From Marinosulfonomonas sp. (GTDB lineage Bacteria > Pseudomonadota > Alphaproteobacteria > Rhodobacterales > Rhodobacteraceae): 57,294 nt of DNA. Position numbers and translations under genes: made by a program. The DNA lies in contig WFNH01000024.1 of the NCBI GenBank assembly GCA_015488685.1, forward strand, positions 1 to 57,294, given 5' to 3'. Under the pieces are notes generated by a model, which worked only from the letters and a program-made list of their open reading frames with translations, made no database searches and was not told the DNA's origin. This document shows, piece after piece, positions 1 through 6,511 of this stretch (the stretch's first letter is position 1; each line of letters opens with the position of its first letter).

Positions 1-740
1 GTGACGAGAATGCGGAAATCGCGGAATGGCTTGTGAAGTTAACGGCCAACCGCCGTACCTGGGGCTTTGGCCTGTGTTTTCTGTATCTGCGCAATGTGAA
101 GGGCTATGGCTGGAACCATAAACGCGTGTATCGTATCTATTGCGAGCTGGAACTAAACCTGCGGATAAAGCCAAAGAAACGACTGAAACGGGTCAAGCCG
201 GACGCGCTGGCGGTACCGGATGCACCCAATCATACGTGGTCGATGGACTTCATGGCAGATCAATTGGTCGATGGCCGTTGTATCCGAACCCTGAACGTGC
301 TGGACGATTTTAACCGCGAAGGATTAAGCATAGAAGTGGACTTCTCGCTGCCCGCCGAGCGGGTCATCCGCAGCCTGAACCGGATCATCGAATGGCGCGG
401 GAAACCGTTGACTATTCGAGTTGACAATGGCCCGGAATATATCAGCGGCACACTGATGGCATGGGCTGAGAAGGCAGACATCCACATCCAATACATCCAG
501 CCTGGGAAGCCCCAACAGAACGCCTATATTGAGCGCTACAATCGAACGGTTCGGCACGAATGGCTTGATCAGAATATCTTTGAAACGATAGAGGAGGCCC
601 AAGAACAGGCCACAGATTGGCTCTGGACATACAACAACGACCGGCCCAACATGGCCATCGGCGGGATCACACCTGCCATGAAACTGAAACTAGCCACGTA
701 ATTCTACGAGCGGACCCCATGAAAAATGGGGGGATTACCC
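1..740 (+). mobile_element. Right part of an IS3-family insertion sequence (left end outside window)
   Basis: The window opens inside the transposase of an IS3-family element. Downstream of its stop codon lies the hairpin CCCCAT-GAAAA-ATGGGG at 715-731, followed by GGATTACCC. This arrangement, a G/C-run palindrome then GGATTACC, resembles right inverted-repeat ends of IS3-family members. The exact right boundary (about 735-740) and any target duplication cannot be set because the left end is not visible. Confidence 0.7.
3..701 (+). CDS. IS3-family transposase OrfB, 5' partial
   Basis: This is the DDE transposase (rve integrase core) of an IS3-family element. The frame is open to the left window edge, so the first codons seen ([10 protein letters not shown]...) are internal and the real start, probably reached by frameshift from OrfA, is missing. 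The catalytic triad is visible: Asp in WSMDFM, Asp in VDNGPEY and Glu in YIERYNRT, in the order and spacing expected. The segment [16 protein letters not shown] is typical of the family. The C-terminus ([13 protein letters not shown]) is normal for these proteins, so the 3' end looks intact. It is followed directly by the presumed terminal inverted repeat. Whether the element is active cannot be judged from this half. Confidence 0.9.
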   Translation, partial: DENAEIAEWLVKLTANRRTWGFGLCFLYLRNVKGYGWNHKRVYRIYCELELNLRIKPKKRLKRVKPDALAVPDAPNHTWSMDFMADQLVDGRCIRTLNVLDDFNREGLSIEVDFSLPAERVIRSLNRIIEWRGKPLTIRVDNGPEYISGTLMAWAEKADIHIQYIQPGKPQQNAYIERYNRTVRHEWLDQNIFETIEEAQEQATDWLWTYNNDRPNMAIGGITPAMKLKLAT

Positions 741-888
741 TCTTTCTGCAGATAATGTCGCTCGGGGTTTCTGGGCTTTGTTGTGTAAGCGATGCATGTG
801 GTTCTGCAGGCCAAAGATTGGTTAAGACAAGCTGGAATAGTACCCTCCATTTGAAATGGGCAAAATTATCTTCCTTCTGAATATGCGG

Positions 889-934
889 TTGACAGCATGT
901 GCGCCTTAGTGCATATGCTTTTCTCGACATATGC
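889..934 (+). promoter_or_regulatory. arsR promoter with overlapping palindromic operator
   Basis: A perfect -35 TTGACA (889-894) is followed after 17 bp by CATATG (912-917) as a possible -10. Overlapping the -10 is the inverted repeat GCATATG (911-917), N10, CATATGC (928-934). This is a likely operator for the ArsR repressor encoded immediately downstream, placed to block polymerase. The AGGGG ribosome-binding site follows at about 937-941. Operator assignment is inference from position and symmetry. Confidence 0.6.
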
Positions 935-948
935 CGAGGGGTAAATAA

Positions 949-1236
949 ATGCAAACAGTCCTAAATGCCGTAACTGATCCTTTAAGGCGCAACGCGCTAC
1001 GCATTCTATGGAATGGAGGTGAGCATTGTGTGTGCGAACTGATGTCCAGGCTGGACGCATCTCAAAGTCGCATGTCCAGGCATATGAAAACACTAAAAAA
1101 CGCGGGTTTGGTTGTTGACAGGCGTGACGCGCAATGGGTGCGGTATCGCAAAAACACAGATCTTTCCCCCCAAATTATGGCGGTTATAAACGCAATCTTT
1201 GCTGCCGAAGCGTCCGAAGAAAGGACAGTTGCATGA
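949..1236 (+). CDS. ArsR/SmtB-family metalloregulatory repressor
   Basis: A 95-residue winged-helix repressor of the ArsR/SmtB family. The helix-turn-helix lies at about residues 33-53 (DASQSRMSRHMKTLKNAGLV). The ELxVCEL-like element HCVCELM supplies Cys27 and Cys29, the classic ArsR alpha-3 thiolate motif for As(III)/Sb(III) or a related thiophilic ligand. The start follows an AGGGG site with 7-8 nt spacing. Its stop overlaps the start of the permease gene (ATGA), so the two are translationally coupled. It probably represses its own operon through the palindrome at 911-934 and releases when the metalloid binds. The exact inducer is not readable from sequence. Confidence 0.9.
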   Translation: MQTVLNAVTDPLRRNALRILWNGGEHCVCELMSRLDASQSRMSRHMKTLKNAGLVVDRRDAQWVRYRKNTDLSPQIMAVINAIFAAEASEERTVA

Positions 1237-2285
1237 CTATTCAATCCATAGAAGCCCCGAACCGTCCGGCGTGGTTGTGGCACGCCGGTGTTGTGGCTTT
1301 TACCGTGGTCTGGTTTGTTATCTACAAGCAATTGCCAGGCTTTTCCGAATGGCTAACGGCCATGTTGCCGGTTGACCGCGCCAGCCACACGGGCGAGGCG
1401 CTGGCGTTTTTCTTTTATGACACCCCCAAAGTGATCATGCTATTGGCGCTGATTGTGTTCTGGATGGGGGTCATCCGCAGCTATTTCAGCCCGGAAAAAA
1501 CCCGTGCGTTGCTTTCGGGCAAACGCGAAGGGGTGGGGAATGTGATGTCCGCCAGCCTCGGGATTCTGACACCATTTTGTTCCTGCTCGGCTGTACCTCT
1601 GTTCGTCGGATTCGTATCCGCCGGGGTGCCGCTGGGTGTGACCTTCAGCTTTCTGATCGCCGCGCCAATGGTGAACGAGGTGGCGCTGGTGCTGCTTTGG
1701 GGGCTGGTCGGGCCGAATGTGGCGATCATCTATTTGTTCTTTGGCCTGACGATTGCCATTGTCGCAGGCTGGGTGATTGGCCGTTTCCATCTGGAAGGCT
1801 GGTTGCAGGACTGGGTCAAAGACATCCACATGGGGCAGGCGGCCGGTGCAGTGCCTGAAGAAAACCTGACAATGGTAGATCGCTATGGCCAAGGGATTGA
1901 ATCTGTAAAGGAAATCGTTGGCAAGGTCTGGATGTGGATCATTGTCGGGATCAGTCTGGGTGCAATTATCCACGGTTATGTCCCCGAGGATACGATGGTT
2001 TCGATCATGGGGTCGGGCAAATGGTGGTCGGTTCCGGTCGCCGTGATCATGGGGATCCCCATGTATACAAACGCGGCCGGCGTGATCCCGATTGTCGAGG
2101 CTTTGCTTGGCAAGGGCGCCGAACTGGGCACTGTGCTAGCCTTTATGATGAGCGTGATCGCCCTGTCATTGCCCGAGATGCTGATCCTGCGCAAAGTGTT
2201 GACGATCAAACTGATTGCTGTGTTCGTTGGTGTTGTCGGTAGCGGCATTCTGGCGGTCGGCTTTCTATTTAATGCAATCTTCTAA
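1233..2285 (+). CDS. YraQ/ArsP-family (DUF318) permease, likely metalloid or organoarsenical efflux
   Basis: A 350-residue integral membrane protein with about eight hydrophobic segments. The family signature TPFCSCSAVPLFVGF (Cys116 and Cys118) is followed by FLIAAPMVNEVALV, and a repeat-like second half contains the IPMYTNAAG segment. This is the DUF318/YraQ permease family, which includes ArsP, the exporter of trivalent organoarsenicals. I chose the ATG at 1233 because it overlaps the arsR stop (ATGA); the frame stays open upstream inside arsR, but that part is not expected to be used. Linkage to an ArsR repressor upstream and a CxxC thioredoxin-like protein downstream supports metalloid or thiol-reactive substrate export. 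The substrate is inferred from family and context. Confidence 0.82.
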   Translation: MTIQSIEAPNRPAWLWHAGVVAFTVVWFVIYKQLPGFSEWLTAMLPVDRASHTGEALAFFFYDTPKVIMLLALIVFWMGVIRSYFSPEKTRALLSGKREGVGNVMSASLGILTPFCSCSAVPLFVGFVSAGVPLGVTFSFLIAAPMVNEVALVLLWGLVGPNVAIIYLFFGLTIAIVAGWVIGRFHLEGWLQDWVKDIHMGQAAGAVPEENLTMVDRYGQGIESVKEIVGKVWMWIIVGISLGAIIHGYVPEDTMVSIMGSGKWWSVPVAVIMGIPMYTNAAGVIPIVEALLGKGAELGTVLAFMMSVIALSLPEMLILRKVLTIKLIAVFVGVVGSGILAVGFLFNAIF

Positions 2286-2303
2286 TCAAACGGAGTACTA
2301 CAA

Positions 2304-2540
2304 ATGAAACATTTCAAGGTTCTGGGAAGCGGCTGTAAAAACTGTGAAAATACCGCCGCCCTGATAGAGCAAACAGCCAAGACCGCCGGTGTCGAGGTCG
2401 AGGTGGAGAAAGTCACAGATATGGGGGCGATCATGGGCTATGGTGTGATGTCCACCCCAGGTGTTGTGATGGACGAGAAGCTGGTCCATGCGGGCGGGGT
2501 TCCGGCACCTGAAAAGGTGCAGGAATGGGTCCAGGCATAA
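2304..2540 (+). CDS. Small thioredoxin-fold protein with CKNC active site
   Basis: A 78-residue protein of the small 'redox-active disulfide protein 2' thioredoxin family. The active site is Cys11-Lys-Asn-Cys14 right after the first beta strand (KVLGSGCKNC), and the cis-Pro loop appears as MSTPGVVMDEKLV. It lacks a signal peptide, so it acts in the cytoplasm. A GGAG site lies about 8 nt before the ATG. It follows the permease by 18 bp and is surely in the same operon. Proteins of this type commonly accompany DUF318 permeases; it may reduce a substrate or a permease thiol. The role is inferred. Confidence 0.85.
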   Translation: MKHFKVLGSGCKNCENTAALIEQTAKTAGVEVEVEKVTDMGAIMGYGVMSTPGVVMDEKLVHAGGVPAPEKVQEWVQA

Positions 2541-2561
2541 CCGGATATCCTGACAACCAAT

Positions 2562-2588
2562 AGCGGCGTGGGAATTTACCACGCCGCT
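2562..2588 (+). terminator. Strong hairpin after the thioredoxin-like gene (attenuator or weak terminator)
   Basis: AGCGGCGTGG (2562-2571) pairs perfectly with CCACGCCGCT (2579-2588) across a 7-nt loop. The following sequence has only a loose pyrimidine stretch (CCTTTCCTTCT) rather than a U run. It may therefore partly terminate, or protect the 3' end of the arsR-permease-thioredoxin transcript while allowing some readthrough into 2666. Confidence 0.5.
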
Positions 2589-2623
2589 GTTGGCAGGGCC
2601 TTTCCTTCTATGAAAATAAACAA

Positions 2624-2643
2624 TACGCATTTCTTAATGCATA
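2624..2643 (+). promoter_or_regulatory. Inverted repeat upstream of the Cys-tailed gene, possible second ArsR site
   Basis: TACGCAT (2624-2630), N6, ATGCATA (2637-2643) form an imperfect palindrome 22 bp before the ATG at 2666. It shares the GCAT/ATGC core with the arsR operator at 911-934, but the half-site spacing differs. It may allow co-regulation of the last gene of the cassette. This is a position-based inference only. Confidence 0.3.
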
Positions 2644-2665
2644 ACGGTCACTACTGGAGAATTTC

Positions 2666-2962
2666 ATGAGCACCGAACCACAACTTCATTCCAATATCGT
2701 CGCGATGGTATCTCTGGCGTCGGGTATTGCCGCCAACCATCCGGCAATGGGCCAATGCCAGCTGGAACGGCTGCGCGGGGCAGGGGTGCCGGAACATCAG
2801 ATCAATGCGGTGATCGAAATCGCCCGCCACATACGGGACGAGGCCACTGAAAAGCTGGATTTCGCTTTTGACGCGGCGGCGAATGACACAGCCCCAATCG
2901 TGGAACCCGAAGGGGAAACATGCGGCTGCACCCCGACCAAAAGCGGCCAAAGCTGCTGCTAA
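2666..2962 (+). CDS. Small helical protein with Cys-rich C-terminus, carboxymuconolactone-decarboxylase-like
   Basis: A 98-residue cytoplasmic protein. Residues 10-70 look all-helical and resemble part of the AhpD/carboxymuconolactone decarboxylase fold (LASGIAANHPAMGQCQLERL...), but the CxxC...H redox motif of AhpD is absent; only Cys31 is present there. The tail carries four further cysteines, CGC (86-88) and CC (97-98), suggesting soft-metal or metalloid binding. A GGAG site precedes the ATG. It lies 125 bp downstream of the thioredoxin-like gene in the same orientation and its stop overlaps soxR by 4 bp convergently. Function is not known to me; a metalloid-sequestering or chaperone role is a guess from the cysteines and the neighbours. 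Confidence 0.75.
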   Translation: MSTEPQLHSNIVAMVSLASGIAANHPAMGQCQLERLRGAGVPEHQINAVIEIARHIRDEATEKLDFAFDAAANDTAPIVEPEGETCGCTPTKSGQSCC

Positions 2963-3420
2963 TCCAGATCCCCCGGCCGGTCTCCCATCATATAGCGGGG
3001 GCCGGGTCCAAGGCGCGCGGCGCGGTCCTGATCGTTGTATAGGCGGCATTTTTTCAGCGACAGGCAGCCGCAACCGATGCAGCCATCCAGATTGTCGCGC
3101 ATCTGTTCCAGTGTCTGGATTTGTTCATCCAGCGTGCGCCGAAAACTGCGGCTGATCTTTTCCCAATCGCGTTTGGTGGGCGTGCGCCCCTCTGGCAAAG
3201 TGGCCATCAGGGTGGCGATTTTGGGCAGGGTGTAACCAAACTGCTGGGCGATCTTCACAAAGGACAGGCGGCGGATGTCCGAGCGTCTGAACCGCCTTTG
3301 CCCGCCCGAATTGCGCTCGGGGTGGATCAGCCCCTGTTCCTCGTAATACCGGATGGCCGAAACCGCCAGACCGGTGCGCCGTGCCAGATTGCCGATTGTC
3401 ATTTCATCAGATGCGCGCAT
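2959..3420 (-). CDS. soxR: SoxR, [2Fe-2S] redox-sensing MerR-family activator
   Basis: A 153-residue MerR-family regulator. The N-terminal winged helix (MTIGNLARRTGLAVSAIRYY) is followed by a dimerisation helix and the SoxR-specific cluster motif CIGCGCLSLKKC, with Cys114, Cys117, Cys119 and Cys125 in the spacing that binds the [2Fe-2S] centre. The start at 3420 is chosen because AAGGA lies 6-7 nt upstream; Met7 is a less likely alternative, and the longer open frame upstream runs through the promoter. It is divergent from the VOC gene at 3505, with a SoxR box between them. In non-enteric bacteria SoxR responds to redox-cycling compounds and controls small local regulons rather than soxS; the divergent gene is the obvious target. 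Confidence 0.93.
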   Translation of the reverse strand: MRASDEMTIGNLARRTGLAVSAIRYYEEQGLIHPERNSGGQRRFRRSDIRRLSFVKIAQQFGYTLPKIATLMATLPEGRTPTKRDWEKISRSFRRTLDEQIQTLEQMRDNLDGCIGCGCLSLKKCRLYNDQDRAARLGPGPRYMMGDRPGDLD

Positions 3421-3443
3421 GGGTTTCCTTTTGAAAATATCTC

Positions 3444-3474
3444 TTGACCTAAAGTTAGCTTGAGGAATTACAAG
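3444..3474 (+). promoter_or_regulatory. SoxR-dependent promoter with SoxR box
   Basis: The 18-bp dyad CCTAAAGTTAGCTTGAGG (3448-3465) matches the enterobacterial SoxR box CCTCAAGTTAACTTGAGG at 16 of 18 positions. It sits between TTGACC (3444-3449) and TACAAG (3469-3474), which are separated by 19 bp, the overlong spacer diagnostic of MerR/SoxR-activated promoters. It drives the VOC gene at 3505 and lies about 30 bp from the soxR start, so it may also affect soxR. Confidence 0.85.
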
Positions 3475-3504
3475 TGATAAATCAAGTACGGAAAGGAAAC
3501 AAAA

Positions 3505-3885
3505 ATGTCGGAAATATATCTGGAACACGTCAACATCACTGTGCGCGACCCCGAGGTCACTGCCGCGCTCTATAGTAAACTGTTCGGCTGGAAAATCCGC
3601 TGGCAGGGCACAGCGATACACGGCGGGGTCACCCTGCATGTGGGCGGCAAAGACAGTTACGTCGCGCTATATACCAAGGGCGATTACGAGCCGGCCGCCG
3701 ACAGCTATTCCCATGTTGGCGGCATCAACCATATCGCCGTTGTGGTCGATGATCTGGATGCCATCGAGGAACGGGTGCGCAAGGCGGGCTGTGAAATCCA
3801 TTCGCACGCCGACTATGAACCCGGGCGGCGGTTTTATTTCAACGATCCGGATGCGGTCGAGGTCGAGGTGGTCAGTTACACCTGA
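3505..3885 (+). CDS. VOC-superfamily (glyoxalase/bleomycin-resistance-like) protein
   Basis: A 126-residue protein with two beta-alpha-beta-beta-beta modules of the vicinal oxygen chelate fold. Possible metal-ligand residues include His8 (EHVNITV), the His of GGINHIAVVV at the start of the second module, and a C-terminal Glu in VEVEVVSY. An AAAGGA site precedes the ATG. The substrate is unknown: VOC proteins include lyases, dioxygenases and antibiotic-binding proteins. Its SoxR-type promoter suggests a role in handling redox-active or electrophilic compounds such as quinones, phenazines or aldehydes. It has no signal peptide and appears monocistronic. Confidence 0.85.
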   Translation: MSEIYLEHVNITVRDPEVTAALYSKLFGWKIRWQGTAIHGGVTLHVGGKDSYVALYTKGDYEPAADSYSHVGGINHIAVVVDDLDAIEERVRKAGCEIHSHADYEPGRRFYFNDPDAVEVEVVSYT

Positions 3886-3953
3886 CCACCCCTTCCACAT
3901 CCGCCAAAATTGCCGTAAGAGCCTAGGCGAACCCAAACAACCGGACCTGATCC

Positions 3954-5273
3954 ATGACAACCACCCGTTTCGCCCCCTCCCCGACCGGCTATATCCACGT
4001 TGGCAACCTGCGCACCGCGCTGATGAATTACCTGATTGCCCGCAAGGATGGCGGGCAATTTATCCTGCGGCTGGATGATACCGACCCCGAGCGTTCAAAA
4101 CAGGAATATGCGGACGGGATCATGGAAGATCTGCAATGGCTGGGCCTGACATGGGACCGGATGGAAAAGCAGTCAACGCGGCTGGATCGCTATAATCAGG
4201 CGGCGGACGAATTGCGCGCCAGCGGACGGTTGTATGAATGTTTTGAAACACCGATGGAACTGGACCTGAAGCGCAAGAAACAGCTGAACATGGGGCACCC
4301 GCCGGTTTATGACCGTTCCGCGCTAGAGCTTTCGGATGACGAAAAGGCCCGCCTGCGCAAAGAGCGCGGCGCGGGGCATTGGCGTTTCAAGCTGGATCAC
4401 GAACGGATTGAATGGACCGACGGAATTCTGGGCGATCTGTCGATTGATGCGGCAAGTGTATCCGACCCGGTGCTGATCCGTGGCGACGGGCAGTTCCTGT
4501 ATACGCTGGCCTCGGTTTGCGATGACATTGATTTCGGCATTACCAATGTGGTGCGTGGTTCCGACCATGTGACCAACACCGCCACCCAGATCCAGATCAT
4601 TCAGGCACTGGGCGGCACGGTGCCATCCTTTGCACATCACTCGCTGCTGACAGGGCCACAGGGCGAGGCTTTGTCAAAACGTCTGGGCACACTCGCGCTG
4701 CGTGATCTGCGGGCGCAAGGCGTGCAACCGATGGCGCTTCTATCGCATATGGCGCGGTTGGGAACATCCGATCCGATCGAATTGCGCACCGATATGGACG
4801 ATCTGGTTCAGGGGTTTGACCTGTCGCATTTTGGGCCGGCGCCAACCAAATTCGACGTGGACGACCTGTTCCCGCTGACCGCGCATTACAACCAGTCCCT
4901 GACCTATGCCGAGGTTGCCGATTACATCCGTTCGCTGGGTGTGCCGGATGATGTGGCCGAAGCCTTCTGGACCACGGTGCGTGAAAACATCACCGTGCTG
5001 GACGATCTAAAGGACTGGTGGGCGCTGTGCCGCGACGGGGCAACGCCAATGGTGGATGACGAAGACAAGGAATTCATCGAACAGGCACTGGCGATGTTGC
5101 CGGATCAGCCGTGGGACACCGATACTTGGGGCGCATGGACCAAGGCGGTGAAAGAGGCCACAGGCCGCAAAGGCCGCGGGCTGTTTATGCCGCTGCGCAA
5201 GGCGCTGACAGGGATGGACCACGGGCCTGACATGTCGCATCTGCTGCCGCTGTTGCAGGGGATCAAGCGTTAG
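3954..5273 (+). CDS. gltX: Glutamyl-tRNA synthetase (class I, short form)
   Basis: A 439-residue class I aminoacyl-tRNA synthetase. The HIGH-equivalent is in APSPTGYIHVGN (residues 8-18) and the KMSKS-equivalent is ALSKRLG near residue 240. Acceptor-binding and anticodon-binding alpha-helical domains follow. It charges tRNA-Glu in the cytoplasm. At about 440 residues it matches the shorter of the two GluRS forms often found in alphaproteobacteria, one of which can be biased toward tRNA-Gln; which specificity applies here cannot be told from the sequence alone. Its stop overlaps the stop of the convergent MFS gene by 4 bp. Confidence 0.93.
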   Translation: MTTTRFAPSPTGYIHVGNLRTALMNYLIARKDGGQFILRLDDTDPERSKQEYADGIMEDLQWLGLTWDRMEKQSTRLDRYNQAADELRASGRLYECFETPMELDLKRKKQLNMGHPPVYDRSALELSDDEKARLRKERGAGHWRFKLDHERIEWTDGILGDLSIDAASVSDPVLIRGDGQFLYTLASVCDDIDFGITNVVRGSDHVTNTATQIQIIQALGGTVPSFAHHSLLTGPQGEALSKRLGTLALRDLRAQGVQPMALLSHMARLGTSDPIELRTDMDDLVQGFDLSHFGPAPTKFDVDDLFPLTAHYNQSLTYAEVADYIRSLGVPDDVAEAFWTTVRENITVLDDLKDWWALCRDGATPMVDDEDKEFIEQALAMLPDQPWDTDTWGAWTKAVKEATGRKGRGLFMPLRKALTGMDHGPDMSHLLPLLQGIKR

Positions 5274-6484
5274 CGACCGGGGATATGATCGGGGTGACGT
5301 TTGTCGGTCAGGAACAGGGATAGCAGCGCGGCTGCCAGCAAACAGGCGGGCATGGTCAGCATTGCCCATGCGAAATCACCGTTGTTTCGATCGACAAGCG
5401 CCCCGACAAGCGGCTGGAATATCAATGCCCCGGAAATTGCGATCATGTTGACAAAGGCAATGATCGTGCCGGAATAGGCCGCTGCGTGTCTTTCCTTGGC
5501 GATGGAAAACGTCAGCATCTGCCCCCCACCCAGAAAGCCGCTAAGGAACAGCAGGACCGACAGCAAAGGAAGCGAAGATGTCGGCAGGTAAACCGATGCG
5601 GCAAAGCTGATGGCGGTCAGAAATGCCCCGATCACGATGATCCATTTCCGATGCCCCAGATGGTCCGACAACCACCCAGCCGCGATGCTGCCGGCTGCCA
5701 GCCCCCAAAAGATCATCGAGACGGCGGTTTCGGCATGAACCGGGCTTAGGCCGTGGTCTTTTGTCAGTTCCGCATTGCCCCATAGCCCGCCGAAAACATT
5801 GATCGGCATGTAGTAAAGTGTGCCGATGATGGCGATCAGCCAAATATTCCTGTCCCGCACCGCCACAAGCACAGGCGTGATAAAGCTGGTGGTTTTTTTG
5901 GCAGCCGGAACATGTTCCGGCGGGTCGCGCATGAACAACAGGGCAATGACAAACAAACCCAGTCCGGCGATGCCGGTAGCCCAAAACACGGTTTGCCAGC
6001 CGCTTGTGCTAATCAGTGACGTCAGGGCAACCGCACCAATCGCCGTGCCCAGCATTCCAACAGCGTTCACGGCACCGGACAACACTGCAAACCGCCCTGC
6101 ACCAAACCAGTGGTTCACCACATAAAGCGCACCAACAAAGGCAAACGAGGCCCCAAACCCCGTCGCAAACCGTCCGATTCCGGCAACATAGGGGCTGGTT
6201 GCCGTGGCAAACAGGATCACACCACTGGCGCAAATTAGAATGGCGGGCGGGATCAGCCGTTTTGCTCCAAAGCGGTCCAGCAACAGGCCAACAGCCAGTT
6301 GCATCGGGGCGTATATCCAGAAAAAGATACTGGCCAGAGTGCCGAACTGGGCATCATTCAGATTGAAACGTGCAGCGATTTCGCTGCTGGCAAGGCTGGG
6401 TTCGACCCGCGAGACGAATTCAAACAGAAAGAACAGCGCTGTGATCGTCAGGATCAGCCATTTCATGTTTCCGTGGTGGCGCAT
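5270..6484 (-). CDS. Major facilitator superfamily transporter
   Basis: A 404-residue membrane protein with twelve predicted hydrophobic segments. The MFS inter-helix 2-3 motif appears as GLLLDRFGAKRLIPP (about residues 67-81) and a related copy as WLSDHLGHRKWI in the second half. The start is supported by AGGAG 8 nt upstream. It begins 27 bp after the carB stop on the same strand, so it may be read through from carB. Substrate cannot be assigned; the sequence resembles the broad anion/drug-type MFS class. The convergent overlap with gltX indicates tight packing. Confidence 0.85.
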   Translation of the reverse strand: MRHHGNMKWLILTITALFFLFEFVSRVEPSLASSEIAARFNLNDAQFGTLASIFFWIYAPMQLAVGLLLDRFGAKRLIPPAILICASGVILFATATSPYVAGIGRFATGFGASFAFVGALYVVNHWFGAGRFAVLSGAVNAVGMLGTAIGAVALTSLISTSGWQTVFWATGIAGLGLFVIALLFMRDPPEHVPAAKKTTSFITPVLVAVRDRNIWLIAIIGTLYYMPINVFGGLWGNAELTKDHGLSPVHAETAVSMIFWGLAAGSIAAGWLSDHLGHRKWIIVIGAFLTAISFAASVYLPTSSLPLLSVLLFLSGFLGGGQMLTFSIAKERHAAAYSGTIIAFVNMIAISGALIFQPLVGALVDRNNGDFAWAMLTMPACLLAAALLSLFLTDKRHPDHIPGR

Positions 6485-6511
6485 TGATAGGCTCCTGATG
6501 AAAAAAGATGC

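Noticed and set aside
617-880. 87-codon frame starting inside the IS transposase and running past its end
   Set aside because: It overlaps the transposase 3' end and the terminal repeat, without a ribosome-binding site or family features.
1134-1232. Upstream extension of the ArsP-like permease inside arsR
   Set aside because: The 33 extra codons overlap arsR and add no hydrophobic or family sequence; the ATGA overlap at 1233 is a normal coupled start.
2959-3639. Long version of SoxR (226 residues)
   Set aside because: The extra N-terminal part runs through the SoxR box and the VOC gene on the other strand; SoxR proteins are about 150 residues.
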